Of a stretch of 64,000 nt of DNA, positions 9,607 through 18,421 are shown one piece after another. The notes beneath the pieces are model-generated. The model made no database searches. It saw nothing but the letters and a program-made list of their open reading frames with translations, and was not told the origin of the DNA. The stretch spans positions 186,001-250,000 of the forward strand of contig JALCMW010000002.1 in the NCBI GenBank assembly GCA_022648685.1, in the 5' to 3' direction. Each line of letters begins with the position of its first letter. Position 1 is the first letter of the stretch. Origin of the DNA: Bacteroidales bacterium (GTDB taxonomy: Bacteria; Bacteroidota; Bacteroidia; Bacteroidales; UBA932). A program made the translations under genes and the position numbers.

Positions 9607-10908
9607 TTAATTAACTGTTTCAGGTTTTTCAATCCCCACCATTTTCCAAAGGATAAAGGCGGAGAAAATGTGCAGCGTTCCCATCACAATGAAAAGGGCC
9701 GTCCATGCATTCTCGGGAATGGAGCCTGCGAATTGGTTGAAAACCACACTGCCCAAGGCCCCTGCCCCGCAACATAGGCCCATTACGGTAGCTACATTAC
9801 CAATGGGAAAAGATTCAGCGAATATTACAGGCAAAGTATAAAGCCAGCTCAGACAGAGAACTGCCACAAGACTGAAAATGGCAATGACCAGACCTATGCG
9901 CCATGCGAACGGAATGGAAACGGATTTACCTATGGAAGGAATCAGCATGCATAGCGGCGCTATGATCACAATGCTTATCAGGACAATCTTACGGGCCGAC
10001 AAGGAAGACCGTCCTCTTTTGACAAGATGGTCGGACCACGCAGAAGTGAGGATGCCCCCTATCGCACCGAATAAAAAAGGTATTCCTCCTATCCATTGTA
10101 TCATATCCAATGTCTGATTTGTGGACAGACCCTCCGAGGCTCCCATATTCCTAAGGAAACCGGGAAGCCAGAAACAGCAGAAATACCATACAGGGTCGCT
10201 TATCAGGCGGATAAGGATACCGCCCCATAAAGTTTTGGTCTTGAATAGCCCTCCGAAAGTAAAAGACTTCTGCGTAACACCTTCCCCGGCTTTATTCCCG
10301 GAACCGACAGTGCGTCGAAGAAGGTCTGCGGGAGGAGTCTTGTATATGAATATCCAGCAAAAAGCTATCAACAGACCTATTACACCCGAAATTATAAAAA
10401 TATACTGCCAATAGCTGAACAGCCTCATGAGCCAGGCAATGAGAAGCGGAGCTACAACCGCCCCTATCGTTCCGCCAATGGTGCAAAGACTGTTTGCCGT
10501 CGCCCTTTTCTCTTTTTCAAACCACAAAGTCACAACAACGATCTGTCCTGCGAAAATGACAGGTTCCGAAAGGCCCAGAAAACCCCTGCACAATGTAAAC
10601 AGCCATACATTAGGAGAAAGGCCGCCGCCTATGCAGGCCAGAGACCATACTGTTATACCTGCCAGCATCACTTTTTTCGGTCCGAACTTGTCAACAAGCA
10701 TTCCGCCGAGAGGGTACATGACAGCATAGCATATAAGGAAGATATTGACTATCCATGCATATTCCAGATCGCCTATTCCATAATGCGTCAGGATTTCAGG
10801 TTTCAGTATCGAAAGTAACTGTCTGTCAAGATAATTGCAAACGATTGCAATGAACATCGTCAATACTATCAGCCAACGCCGTGTATCAGGATTTTTAATT
10901 CTGTCCAT
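9607..10908 (-). CDS. MFS permease, anion:cation symporter (hexuronate/sugar-acid) type
   Basis: A 433-residue membrane protein with about twelve hydrophobic segments. The first block RRWLIVLTMFIAIVCNYLDR followed by the segment-two loop GGMLVDKFGPKKVM is characteristic of the ACS branch (ExuT, GudP, sialic-acid carriers) of the major facilitator superfamily. The true start is ATG 10908 (MDRIKNPD); the codon before it is TTG. It heads a three-gene operon with an FAD oxidoreductase and an exported hydrolase, so it probably imports the organic acid or sugar acid that the oxidoreductase uses. The identity of the solute is not shown by the sequence. Confidence 0.88.
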   Translation of the reverse strand: MDRIKNPDTRRWLIVLTMFIAIVCNYLDRQLLSILKPEILTHYGIGDLEYAWIVNIFLICYAVMYPLGGMLVDKFGPKKVMLAGITVWSLACIGGGLSPNVWLFTLCRGFLGLSEPVIFAGQIVVVTLWFEKEKRATANSLCTIGGTIGAVVAPLLIAWLMRLFSYWQYIFIISGVIGLLIAFCWIFIYKTPPADLLRRTVGSGNKAGEGVTQKSFTFGGLFKTKTLWGGILIRLISDPVWYFCCFWLPGFLRNMGASEGLSTNQTLDMIQWIGGIPFLFGAIGGILTSAWSDHLVKRGRSSLSARKIVLISIVIIAPLCMLIPSIGKSVSIPFAWRIGLVIAIFSLVAVLCLSWLYTLPVIFAESFPIGNVATVMGLCCGAGALGSVVFNQFAGSIPENAWTALFIVMGTLHIFSAFILWKMVGIEKPETVN

Positions 10909-10991
10909 CAATTATTAGCGGTTAGTGTTATTCTTTCGTTTCATTTCCTTTGTACAGGAAATGATTTTTATTTCGTTTTATTTTGCGATGA

Positions 10992-10999
10992 CAAATTTA
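10992..10999 (-). promoter_or_regulatory. -7 box for the MFS-oxidoreductase-EEP operon
   Basis: TAAATTTG on the minus strand matches TAnnTTTG, about 84 bases upstream of the permease start. No matching -33 was found at 19 bases. Confidence 0.4.
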
Positions 11000-11081
11000 A
11001 TAATATTATATCAAAACGCTAAATTAAAAGACAAATTATTTGACGGAATATAAATGACGATAAAATTCCGTCGAATTTTAT

Positions 11082-11089
11082 TATTTTTG
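11082..11089 (+). promoter_or_regulatory. -7 box for murI
   Basis: TATTTTTG matches TAnnTTTG and ends only six bases before the ATG at 11096. If used, the mRNA would start at or next to the start codon. The alternative start at 11054 would lie upstream of this box. Confidence 0.45.
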
Positions 11090-11095
11090 CATGTT

Positions 11096-12010
11096 ATGAT
11101 AGGTATTTTCGATTCTGGCAACGGCGGTTTATCCGTATTCCGGGAAATCTACAAACTTCTTCCCGGGGCAAAATATGTATACTATGGCGACAATGCCAAT
11201 TGTCCGTATGGAGAAAAGGAACCTTCCTTCATAAGAAAACGGGCAAGGGAAATAACCGAATTTCTCATAGGGAAAGGTGCTGAAATAATTGTCGTGGCGT
11301 GCAATACTGCTACAGGCGCGGCGATAACGGACCTGAGAGCCCGATATTCGGATCCGGATATTCCCGAAGTACGCAAAAGAGTTCTTGAATTATCGGGAGG
11401 CAGACAGGACCATATTCTGTTCATCGGAATGGAACCGGCCATAAAACAGGCTGTAGAGGAAAGCCGTAACGGTTCGATAGGCGTTTTAGCTACGGAAGGG
11501 ACATTGAACGGCGCGAAATACCTTGATTCGAAAGGAAAATTCGGAAAAAACGTCACTATAACCGAACAAGTCGGACAGGGCTGGGTGGAATTGGTGGAAA
11601 AAGGCAGATTCTCCGGAGAAGAAGTCTCCGATACCGTGAAAGAAGGTCTTATGCCTCTCATAAATAAAAAAGTCGATACGATAGTATTAGGCTGCACTCA
11701 CTATCCTTTTCTCATGGAAACTATACGTAAGATTGCCGGCCCGGAAGTCATGATTATAAATCCGGCCCCTGCGGTAGCCAGACATCTTATATACATGATG
11801 GTCCAGGAACACATTCTAAATGAGCATGATGCTACAGAAGCACTGAAAAGGCTGATAATGTTGTCGGAAATGGCTTCGGAAGGGAAAGCGGATACCATTC
11901 CAGACGAAGCGGACAAAGATGCGAACCCCGACATATCATTGTATTCATCGGATAACGGAACGGCTCTCCATCATTTATTCAAAATAATATTTCCCGGATA
12001 TTCAAAATGA
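11096..12010 (+). CDS. murI: glutamate racemase
   Basis: MurI converts L-glutamate to D-glutamate for peptidoglycan. The 304-residue protein starts at ATG 11096 (MIGIFDSGNGGLSVFREI), the usual N-terminus with Asp6 and Ser7. The frame opens earlier at 11054, but those 14 residues do not fit the family. The two catalytic cysteines are Cys69 in VVACNTATGAA and Cys200 in LGCTHYPFL, and YGDNANCPYG is also conserved. It is longer than the usual ~270 residues, with extra sequence after the core. It stands alone, between a divergent catabolic operon and a terminator shared with the convergent peptidoglycan-salvage operon. Confidence 0.95.
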   Translation: MIGIFDSGNGGLSVFREIYKLLPGAKYVYYGDNANCPYGEKEPSFIRKRAREITEFLIGKGAEIIVVACNTATGAAITDLRARYSDPDIPEVRKRVLELSGGRQDHILFIGMEPAIKQAVEESRNGSIGVLATEGTLNGAKYLDSKGKFGKNVTITEQVGQGWVELVEKGRFSGEEVSDTVKEGLMPLINKKVDTIVLGCTHYPFLMETIRKIAGPEVMIINPAPAVARHLIYMMVQEHILNEHDATEALKRLIMLSEMASEGKADTIPDEADKDANPDISLYSSDNGTALHHLFKIIFPGYSK

Positions 12011-12047
12011 AAAAGCGGCGATTCTTTACAAGAATGCCGCTTTTTTT
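12011..12047. terminator. bidirectional rho-independent terminator
   Basis: AAAAGCGGC (12011-12019) pairs with GCCGCTTTT (12036-12044), followed by a T-run on the plus strand and preceded by an A-run, so it can act on both strands. It begins immediately after the murI stop and also faces the 3' end of the convergent DUF6515-like gene. Confidence 0.85.
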
Positions 12048-12078
12048 CAACTCATAATCGGTGGAAATCCGTACGGTT

Positions 12079-13380
12079 TCACCATAGACTGTTGTAATTA
12101 TCATCCGGATTTTGTCCGTAATAATCATATTTCTCCGCCATGCTTCCGTACATCTGGCCCAAGACCTCCAGATAAGGAATACCTGAAACAAGAGTCAATC
12201 TGTAAACGGTATCGTCAACTCTGTAAAAATTCTGTCCGCCCAATGTTATGACATCGTAATCATCTGGCAGCGAAGACACCAAGGCTCCTGCAGGAGGTAC
12301 TATCACCGTGTACCTGCCGTCTGAAGAAAGGACATAAAAGACACCGTCCTGATAATAATAATTCTCGTTGACACCAGCAAAACTCTGTACCAAGCCGAGA
12401 CGATTCGCCAGTTCATAAGCATTCAAAGCCCGTTCCCTATTCATGGCCAGAGAGTTGTTCTGTGAAGCAATAATTTCATTGTTTCGTGCGATTATTCTGT
12501 TCTGGTCAGCGATATATCTCAAATTATTGTTTATCGCAGCATACGGACGATAATAGTTATAATAATAAGCAAAGCCCACGGAAGAAAACACCGCATCCGC
12601 AACCATATCGGTTACTATCGTTCCAAGAGGCGGTCTGCAAACGACGAAAAAGTTTCCGTATCGTCTGTAATATATGCCGTTCAAGAAATAATATTCTATT
12701 CCGAAAGATACCGTTCTTCTGTAAGAAGACGGCAGATAATTCACTCTGTAACCGTAATAATGATAATCATGGGCATAAAAATGATGAGGCCTGTCATAAC
12801 TCAGGAAATCACGTTCGCGGGGAGGGATCCTCACCCTGTCATGATTTCTGACACTATAACCCGGATGAGGACTGTAATCACGATTTCCTTTGTATCCTCC
12901 GTCCGGAGCATGATTGCTCCGGCTGTTTCCGAAATGATCATTATTATTTTTGGTCACATTGCTGTTGTACCTTACTGCGCCTCCGGCAGGACCATACACA
13001 GATGTTTTCGGAGCTGTCTGCTTGTTATTATTATGCTTGTTATTATTATTTTGCCTTTGACTATTACCGGGAACTGATCTGGGGTTATTGTTTTTATTTT
13101 TATTTTTGTCAACACCGGTTTTCTCCGAGCCTTTCCGGACAACATTATTATTTTTCCTGACTGGATTCTGGACGTTTCTGTTTGCCGAAGGTTTTGTCGA
13201 AGCCGATCTTACGGCAGCTGATTTCTTCGTCCCGGTCTTTTCGGACGATGACGAAGTCCTCGATTCCGTCGAAGTTTTGCCTCCTGTATTTACTCCTTTT
13301 CGGATTTGGGCTCCGATCGGAGGTGCGAACAGGGCGGAAGCCAATACAAAAGCAATCGCCGTTCTTATATAAGTTTTCAT
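12079..13380 (-). CDS. exported DUF6515-like protein with Asn/Lys-rich low-complexity region
   Basis: The 433-residue protein has a signal peptide (cleavage near residue 24, IGAQ). Residues 30-170 are low complexity: Ser/Thr/Lys first, then Asn/Lys-rich runs such as KNKNKNNN and NNNNKHNNNK. The C-terminal half carries a module of the form G-(I/V)-(F/Y)-Y...G-x-(F/Y)...PP-x-G-x-x-V, seen twice: NGIYYRRYGNFFVV with PPLGTIV at 234-256, and DGVFYVLSSDGRYTVI with PPAGALV at 345-368. A short third piece is GGQNFYRVDDTVYRL at 381-395. This matches my memory of the DUF6515 family of exported Bacteroidota proteins, whose function is unknown. It is the last gene of the peptidoglycan-salvage operon, nine bases after namZ, so a cell-envelope role is plausible but unproven. 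Confidence 0.75.
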   Translation of the reverse strand: MKTYIRTAIAFVLASALFAPPIGAQIRKGVNTGGKTSTESRTSSSSEKTGTKKSAAVRSASTKPSANRNVQNPVRKNNNVVRKGSEKTGVDKNKNKNNNPRSVPGNSQRQNNNNKHNNNKQTAPKTSVYGPAGGAVRYNSNVTKNNNDHFGNSRSNHAPDGGYKGNRDYSPHPGYSVRNHDRVRIPPRERDFLSYDRPHHFYAHDYHYYGYRVNYLPSSYRRTVSFGIEYYFLNGIYYRRYGNFFVVCRPPLGTIVTDMVADAVFSSVGFAYYYNYYRPYAAINNNLRYIADQNRIIARNNEIIASQNNSLAMNRERALNAYELANRLGLVQSFAGVNENYYYQDGVFYVLSSDGRYTVIVPPAGALVSSLPDDYDVITLGGQNFYRVDDTVYRLTLVSGIPYLEVLGQMYGSMAEKYDYYGQNPDDNYNSLW

Positions 13381-13389
13381 ATCAAGTTG

Positions 13390-14661
13390 TTAATCATACA
13401 TATAATACTTTTTCGAAATAGCCTTGAAAGAAGCCGCATCTTTATTCCAATAACCGGATATATCGGACACTTTCAACCTCTTTGAAAATTCTTTTCTGAC
13501 AAAATCCGTACCGCATACTATATCGAACATACGTTCACGGCCGGAAGATACGGCAAACGGATTATGGTCAGGATATAATTCGTTAACAGCCTGCATTACA
13601 TAAAATTGGGTAAGGGTAATCGTGGCTTTGTCATAATCGGTATAGAAATACTGTACCCCATTCAGCATTTTCCCGGAAAAATTGCCGGCAAACGGAGAAT
13701 AATGTATGACTCTGAATTCAACTCCCGGAATATCATAACTGTCAAGCTTCGTCTTCAGGGAATCGGCATTTATCCATTGGGCGGCAAAAGTCTGGAAAGG
13801 AATTGTATAGCCGATACCTATATTGAGATAATCCATGAACTCCCCGCATATCCCGGCAGAAGGATATGAGATGGCGGAAATGTCGGAAGGAATATTGGGA
13901 GAAGGAAGGATCCATGGAAGTCCGGTGTCAGAATAGAGCATATCCCTATGCCACCCTTTCATGGGCACAACCTTAAGTTTGCATTTCAACGGCATCTCGT
14001 CTCCCTTCATTCCCCTGTTCAAGCCCTCTTCATTAATCATGGTTGCAAGTTCCCCGACGGTAAGCCCGTAGACATAAGGTATCCGGAATTCGCTTACAAA
14101 CGAATAAAAGCCAGGTTCCACGACAGAACCTTCCACTTTGTTCCCCCCCAGCGGATTCGGACGGTCAAGCACCATGACTTCTATACCCTGTTTGGCACAA
14201 GCCCTCATCACAAGGCCCAAAGTACTTATAAAGGTGTAAGAACGGCTGCCGATATCCTGAATGTCATAGACCATGACATCAATGCCCTTGAGCATTTCAG
14301 GAGTAGGTTCCCTGTGTGAGCCGAAAATGGAATAAACCGGAAGACCGGTTCCGGGATCATTGGAGTCGGAAACCGCACTGCCGGCATACGCAGCTCCCCG
14401 GACACCGTGTTCCGGACCGAAAAGAGCAACCAGATTCACCTGCGGAGCCGCATATAGAATATCTATTGTGGAACGAAGATGCCTGTCCACTCCGCTCGGA
14501 TTCGTTACCAGCCCCACCCGTTTTCCTTCCAAGCCTTTGAAATGTCCTGTTTCAAGGACCTCGATACCGGGTATGACGCTTTTTGTCCTTATTCCTGCAT
14601 ATAACGGACCTGCAATAAACGAAAAAGACAAAACGGATAAAAGAATTGATTTTAGTTTCAT
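13390..14661 (-). CDS. namZ: exported exo-beta-N-acetylmuramidase, NamZ / DUF1343 family
   Basis: The family member NamZ (GH171) releases terminal MurNAc from the non-reducing end of peptidoglycan fragments. This 423-residue protein starts at ATG 14661 with a signal peptide (MKLKSILLSVLSFSFIAGPLYA); an ATG at 14673 overlaps the upstream stop. Conserved DUF1343 blocks are GKRVGLVTNPSGVDR, LFGPEHGVRGAAYAG, PVYSIFGSHREPT, MVYDIQDIGSRSYTFI, VLDRPNPLGG and LPWILPSPNIP. It directly follows an AmpG-like permease gene, consistent with periplasmic trimming and uptake of wall sugars. Function is by family; I saw nothing missing. Confidence 0.9.
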   Translation of the reverse strand: MKLKSILLSVLSFSFIAGPLYAGIRTKSVIPGIEVLETGHFKGLEGKRVGLVTNPSGVDRHLRSTIDILYAAPQVNLVALFGPEHGVRGAAYAGSAVSDSNDPGTGLPVYSIFGSHREPTPEMLKGIDVMVYDIQDIGSRSYTFISTLGLVMRACAKQGIEVMVLDRPNPLGGNKVEGSVVEPGFYSFVSEFRIPYVYGLTVGELATMINEEGLNRGMKGDEMPLKCKLKVVPMKGWHRDMLYSDTGLPWILPSPNIPSDISAISYPSAGICGEFMDYLNIGIGYTIPFQTFAAQWINADSLKTKLDSYDIPGVEFRVIHYSPFAGNFSGKMLNGVQYFYTDYDKATITLTQFYVMQAVNELYPDHNPFAVSSGRERMFDIVCGTDFVRKEFSKRLKVSDISGYWNKDAASFKAISKKYYMYD

Positions 14662-14665
14662 ATCA

Positions 14666-15994
14666 TTAATCATTTTTGCCGTAAGAAGGATCCACTTTTA
14701 TAATGAAAGTGACCCCTACCGTGGCGATACAACATATGATAACCATCCAGAAGAAGTTCGCGTAGCCCAGCCATTCCTGGAGATAGCCGGCGAACATCCC
14801 CGGAATCATCATGCTCAATGCCATGAAAGCCGTGCATAAAGCATAATGGGCGGTTTTGAATTCTCCTTCGGAAATATAAATCATGTAAAGCATATAGGCA
14901 GTGAACCCGAAGCCATAGCCGAATTGTTCGATAAATACGCAAACGCTTATCACCACCAGGCTTGCGGGATGGAACATTCCCAGATATACGAAAGTCAGAC
15001 AAGGAAGAGTCATAGCACTGGCCATCGGCCACAGAGATTTTTTAAGTCCCCATCTGGATGCTGCGAATCCGCCAATGATACCTCCTATTGTCAGAGCAAG
15101 GACACCTATCGTTCCATATATTATTCCGACTTCCTGTGTCTGAAGTCCCATCCCCCCCTTCGATACGGGATCAAGGAAGAACGGATTGACCATCTTGAGC
15201 AGGAAAGCTTCCGGGAGGCGGTACAGAAGCAAGAATATAATGGCTATTACGATCTGCGGTTTCTTGAAAAATGTTACGAAAGTCCTCCCGAATTCTTCCA
15301 TGATGTGGACAGCATTGTCTCCGGAATCATTATTTTCCCTCGGAGCATCCTGCACCGGCCGTGGAATGGCAAAGGTATGGTACAAAGTTATCACGGCGAA
15401 CAATACGGCACATATGCCCATGGTAATAGTCCACGCCATAGGAATATTTCCGGTCCTGATTTCGAGAACTCCGGCAATGAACACCAGGACACCTTGTCCG
15501 AAAATGGACGAAAGTCTGTAAAAAGTACTTCTTATGCCGACAAAGAACGATTCTTCCTTGTGATTCAGGGCCAGCATATAAAAACCGTCCGCGGCGATAT
15601 CATGTGTAGCGGAAGCAAAAGCGGTGATAATAAATAATATGAGCGTAAACGTGAACATGCTTACCGGAGTACCGGAAGCCGCTATCATTTCATGGGAAGG
15701 CCTGGGTATCGACAAAGTAAGCAGAACGAAAGCGGCTGTCATAAGTATCTGCATGGATATGATCCACCACCGTTTGGTCTTTATAAGATCGATAAAAGGA
15801 CTCCATATCGGTTTGATGGTCCACGGCAAATAAAGAAGACTGGTTGCCAATGCCATCTCGCCGTTCGGGACTCCCATCCGTGTGAACATCGTAACGGAAA
15901 TATTGTTCACGATGAAATACGGTATGCCTTCGGCGAAATAAAGTGTGGGAATCCACCACCACGGAGATCTCTTGTTATTAGTTATTGTGTTCAT
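14666..15994 (-). CDS. ampG: AmpG-like muropeptide/amino-sugar permease (MFS)
   Basis: The 442-residue inner-membrane protein has about twelve transmembrane stretches. WIPTLYFAEGIPYFIVNNIS, LYLPWTIKPIWSPFID, ASATHDIAADGFYM and GIRSTFYRLSSIFGQG are the family blocks of the AmpG/MurT type permeases that bring wall-derived sugars or anhydro-muropeptides into the cytoplasm. I choose ATG 15994 (MNTITNNKRSPWW). The frame opens 13 codons earlier with TTG, but that would touch the preceding gene's stop. Placed between a SpoIID-domain protein and NamZ, it is the transport step of the proposed salvage operon. It could move MurNAc, GlcNAc-MurNAc or muropeptides. Confidence 0.88.
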   Translation of the reverse strand: MNTITNNKRSPWWWIPTLYFAEGIPYFIVNNISVTMFTRMGVPNGEMALATSLLYLPWTIKPIWSPFIDLIKTKRWWIISMQILMTAAFVLLTLSIPRPSHEMIAASGTPVSMFTFTLILFIITAFASATHDIAADGFYMLALNHKEESFFVGIRSTFYRLSSIFGQGVLVFIAGVLEIRTGNIPMAWTITMGICAVLFAVITLYHTFAIPRPVQDAPRENNDSGDNAVHIMEEFGRTFVTFFKKPQIVIAIIFLLLYRLPEAFLLKMVNPFFLDPVSKGGMGLQTQEVGIIYGTIGVLALTIGGIIGGFAASRWGLKKSLWPMASAMTLPCLTFVYLGMFHPASLVVISVCVFIEQFGYGFGFTAYMLYMIYISEGEFKTAHYALCTAFMALSMMIPGMFAGYLQEWLGYANFFWMVIICCIATVGVTFIIKVDPSYGKND

Positions 15995-16033
15995 AATCCA
16001 TTCCTTATATGACTCCAGCCAAATCCCGGGCAA

Positions 16034-18415
16034 TCATTTCCTTTCCAATTCGGAACCGGGATAATAATGCCTGAGGATATCACGGTAGCCGTATCCTTTA
16101 TAGGCCATGACGGCAGCTCCTATCTGACAAAGGCCCACGCCATGACCCCATCCCGCACCAGTGAGTACAATATAGTCAAAATTAATATCAGAAACATGAT
16201 TTCCGGCAAAATCATTATCCGTATAAGATTTCGCATACGCTTCGATATCACATGAAGGGATCTGCTGTCCGTTGGCATCATAATAATCCACTACGAAAGC
16301 GGAACTCTTCAAATGGCTTTCACTCAAATATCGTCTGATAATAAGTTCCTTACCTATTACAAGCCGGTATTTCGTACCAATGATCTCCAATCTGGACAAC
16401 CTTCCAGAGACACCGCGTTGCAACGGAACAAGGGCGAGAAGGGAACCGATATCCTTTCCGCATCTTTCGGAAATCAGCTCGGACAAAGTCTTCCTGTCGT
16501 AACGGACTTTCCATCTGAAGAAATCCTTTGTTTCCAGATCATAGTCATTCAGGACCTGTCCCAGAATTTCATTGTCTTGTGTATTGCAAAAAGAATCCGG
16601 AGCAGATTCCAGCCACTTTCTCGCTTCCGTTTCATTTGTAAGATCAGGCAAGACATGACCGGGATCATCACCTTCCTGAGTATCGGCTTTTCCGCAAAGA
16701 TAAGGATAATCGACATCCCCCCAACACGTACTGTACTCCTCCATTATGCCTCCGCAACTTTTCGAGAAACGGGCATCGCATATTTCACCGCCGCTCATAA
16801 GTATCTGGCCCCATGTTTCATCAATCGCCTTGCGAACGGTATCTCCAACAATCATAGTAAGCCCCTCGTAACGCTGGCAATGATCGTCGGCACATACGTC
16901 AAACAATTTATGGTCGTCATGGTCGAACCATTCGATATGTTCCGGAACGGCGTTTCCTGAATCTTCAGGAGCCGTTCGAGAAGCCGCCTTTTCTAAAACA
17001 GATATATTTCCGTGCCCGGAAATCTGGGACATGACCCACGAACGGGAAATAACGGCATGCGCCTTGAGGAATTCCAAAGTCGCAGATGATTTCATTTCTG
17101 AAGAAATCACACTCAGCAGATAGTCTTCAACCCCTATGATATTGATAGCCGTTATCTTATCGCCATCGGCAATAAACTTCAGAGCACCTGCGAATTTCTG
17201 CGTCATTTTTCTCTCCCAATGGAAATTGATACCTATGGTAACTCCGTAAAGTATGAATGTGGGTTCGGCGAAAAGAGTGGACATTGTTTTCGCTTCGAAA
17301 AAAAGCTCGTCATACAGAACACCGTTGTAATCGATCTTCCCGTCCTTGAATGAGACAGACTGAGGACCGGCCCCGTCGGAAATAATTTCGAATGTGATTT
17401 CTTTTCCAGACATTATCCCCACGGATATCTTAGGTTGCGTGCGGACAAGCTTCCAGATAATATCCTCTTCCGTTTCCTTGGTAACAGACACCTCCGAATA
17501 AAGATCTTCCAGCATCCCTGAGGTTATTTTTCCATAGTCAACGGGATCCGGGACGATAAGCCATCCGGCCATGTCCACACATCCGGGACTTATCGTCAGA
17601 TGATCGGAATCATGTGAAAAATAATGATGCGACTGATGCAATCTTCTGAATATTACAAAAGCCCTGTATTCGCCGTTTGAACGATAGGTGAACAGATTGA
17701 TACGCGGCTCTTTTTCCCCTTCGCAAACAGGTGCAGTATCAAGCAATCTGTAAAAAGCTTTTGCCATCGATTTAGCCGTCATCGCACGCAGCACGAAGAC
17801 ACCTTTTATGAATCTTTTGTAATGATATATGTCTGCATCGCTTACAGAAGAGATATAATCGATATCACTTTTATATTCATCGGAAACGGAATTTCCAGAT
17901 ATGGCATCAAGCAAAGAATTCACATCTTTTTCAAGAGGAAGGATGCCGGAACGGCAGGCCTGGAAATGCATATGGTCCGGAGCCGAAGCACCGCATTCCG
18001 GTCCGTTGTAAAATACCGTATATCCCGAAAGCGAATCGGATATGTCAAGCATATCGACATACCGTTTCCAGATAGACTGGGGAATATGCTTCAAGGAAGA
18101 TATAACAAGATGATCCGGAAAAACGGGATAAGGATTAAGCGTTATTGCATATTTTCTACCTTTTCGACCTTCGAAAGGGACGGAAAGCTGTTCCGCCGGC
18201 CGGTTCGCCTCGCAAAGGAAACAAGGCCGAGAGGCAAGACCTTCCGGAGAAATATCGGCTGTTGATGATTTTATACGCAAAGGATTATTCTGCATCGTTA
18301 TCGTAAAATCCCCGACACGGATATTCTTTGAAGGAGTATTTCTCAAGATACGATATCCGGCCGCCAATTGCGGCCAGACAGAAAGCTGATCATTAATAAG
18401 CTTTTCTATTGACAT
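16034..18415 (-). CDS. fusion of DUF4922 (HIT/GalT-like nucleotidylyltransferase) and SpoIID/LytB domain
   Basis: Two domains are visible in this 793-residue protein. Residues 1-320 resemble DUF4922 and the GalT/GDP-hexose phosphorylase branch of the HIT superfamily: CFLCEANRP (Cys65, Cys68, like the GalT zinc pair), NPYPVFPDHLVI (94-105) and HMHFQ (148-152), the HxHxQ motif that carries the nucleotidylated His. Residues about 385-793 are a SpoIID domain, a family that acts on peptidoglycan glycan chains: GVEDYLLSVISSEMKSS (Glu440 in the SEM motif), KAHAVISRSW, SKSCGGIMEEYSTCW and GWGHGVGLCQIGAA near the C-terminus. No signal peptide or membrane segment is visible, although SpoIID proteins normally work outside the cytoplasm. 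It follows the Nudix gene by six bases and precedes ampG and namZ. A role in recovering wall sugars through a nucleotide-sugar step is my inference. Confidence 0.82.
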   Translation of the reverse strand: MSIEKLINDQLSVWPQLAAGYRILRNTPSKNIRVGDFTITMQNNPLRIKSSTADISPEGLASRPCFLCEANRPAEQLSVPFEGRKGRKYAITLNPYPVFPDHLVISSLKHIPQSIWKRYVDMLDISDSLSGYTVFYNGPECGASAPDHMHFQACRSGILPLEKDVNSLLDAISGNSVSDEYKSDIDYISSVSDADIYHYKRFIKGVFVLRAMTAKSMAKAFYRLLDTAPVCEGEKEPRINLFTYRSNGEYRAFVIFRRLHQSHHYFSHDSDHLTISPGCVDMAGWLIVPDPVDYGKITSGMLEDLYSEVSVTKETEEDIIWKLVRTQPKISVGIMSGKEITFEIISDGAGPQSVSFKDGKIDYNGVLYDELFFEAKTMSTLFAEPTFILYGVTIGINFHWERKMTQKFAGALKFIADGDKITAINIIGVEDYLLSVISSEMKSSATLEFLKAHAVISRSWVMSQISGHGNISVLEKAASRTAPEDSGNAVPEHIEWFDHDDHKLFDVCADDHCQRYEGLTMIVGDTVRKAIDETWGQILMSGGEICDARFSKSCGGIMEEYSTCWGDVDYPYLCGKADTQEGDDPGHVLPDLTNETEARKWLESAPDSFCNTQDNEILGQVLNDYDLETKDFFRWKVRYDRKTLSELISERCGKDIGSLLALVPLQRGVSGRLSRLEIIGTKYRLVIGKELIIRRYLSESHLKSSAFVVDYYDANGQQIPSCDIEAYAKSYTDNDFAGNHVSDINFDYIVLTGAGWGHGVGLCQIGAAVMAYKGYGYRDILRHYYPGSELERK

Positions 18416-18421
18416 ATTATA

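Noticed and set aside
8340..9614. 424-codon plus-strand frame
   Set aside because: Antisense shadow of the FAD oxidoreductase; composition is His/Tyr/Cys-rich and unlike any family.
14846..15637. 263-codon plus-strand frame
   Set aside because: Antisense to the ampG-like gene, with no family features.
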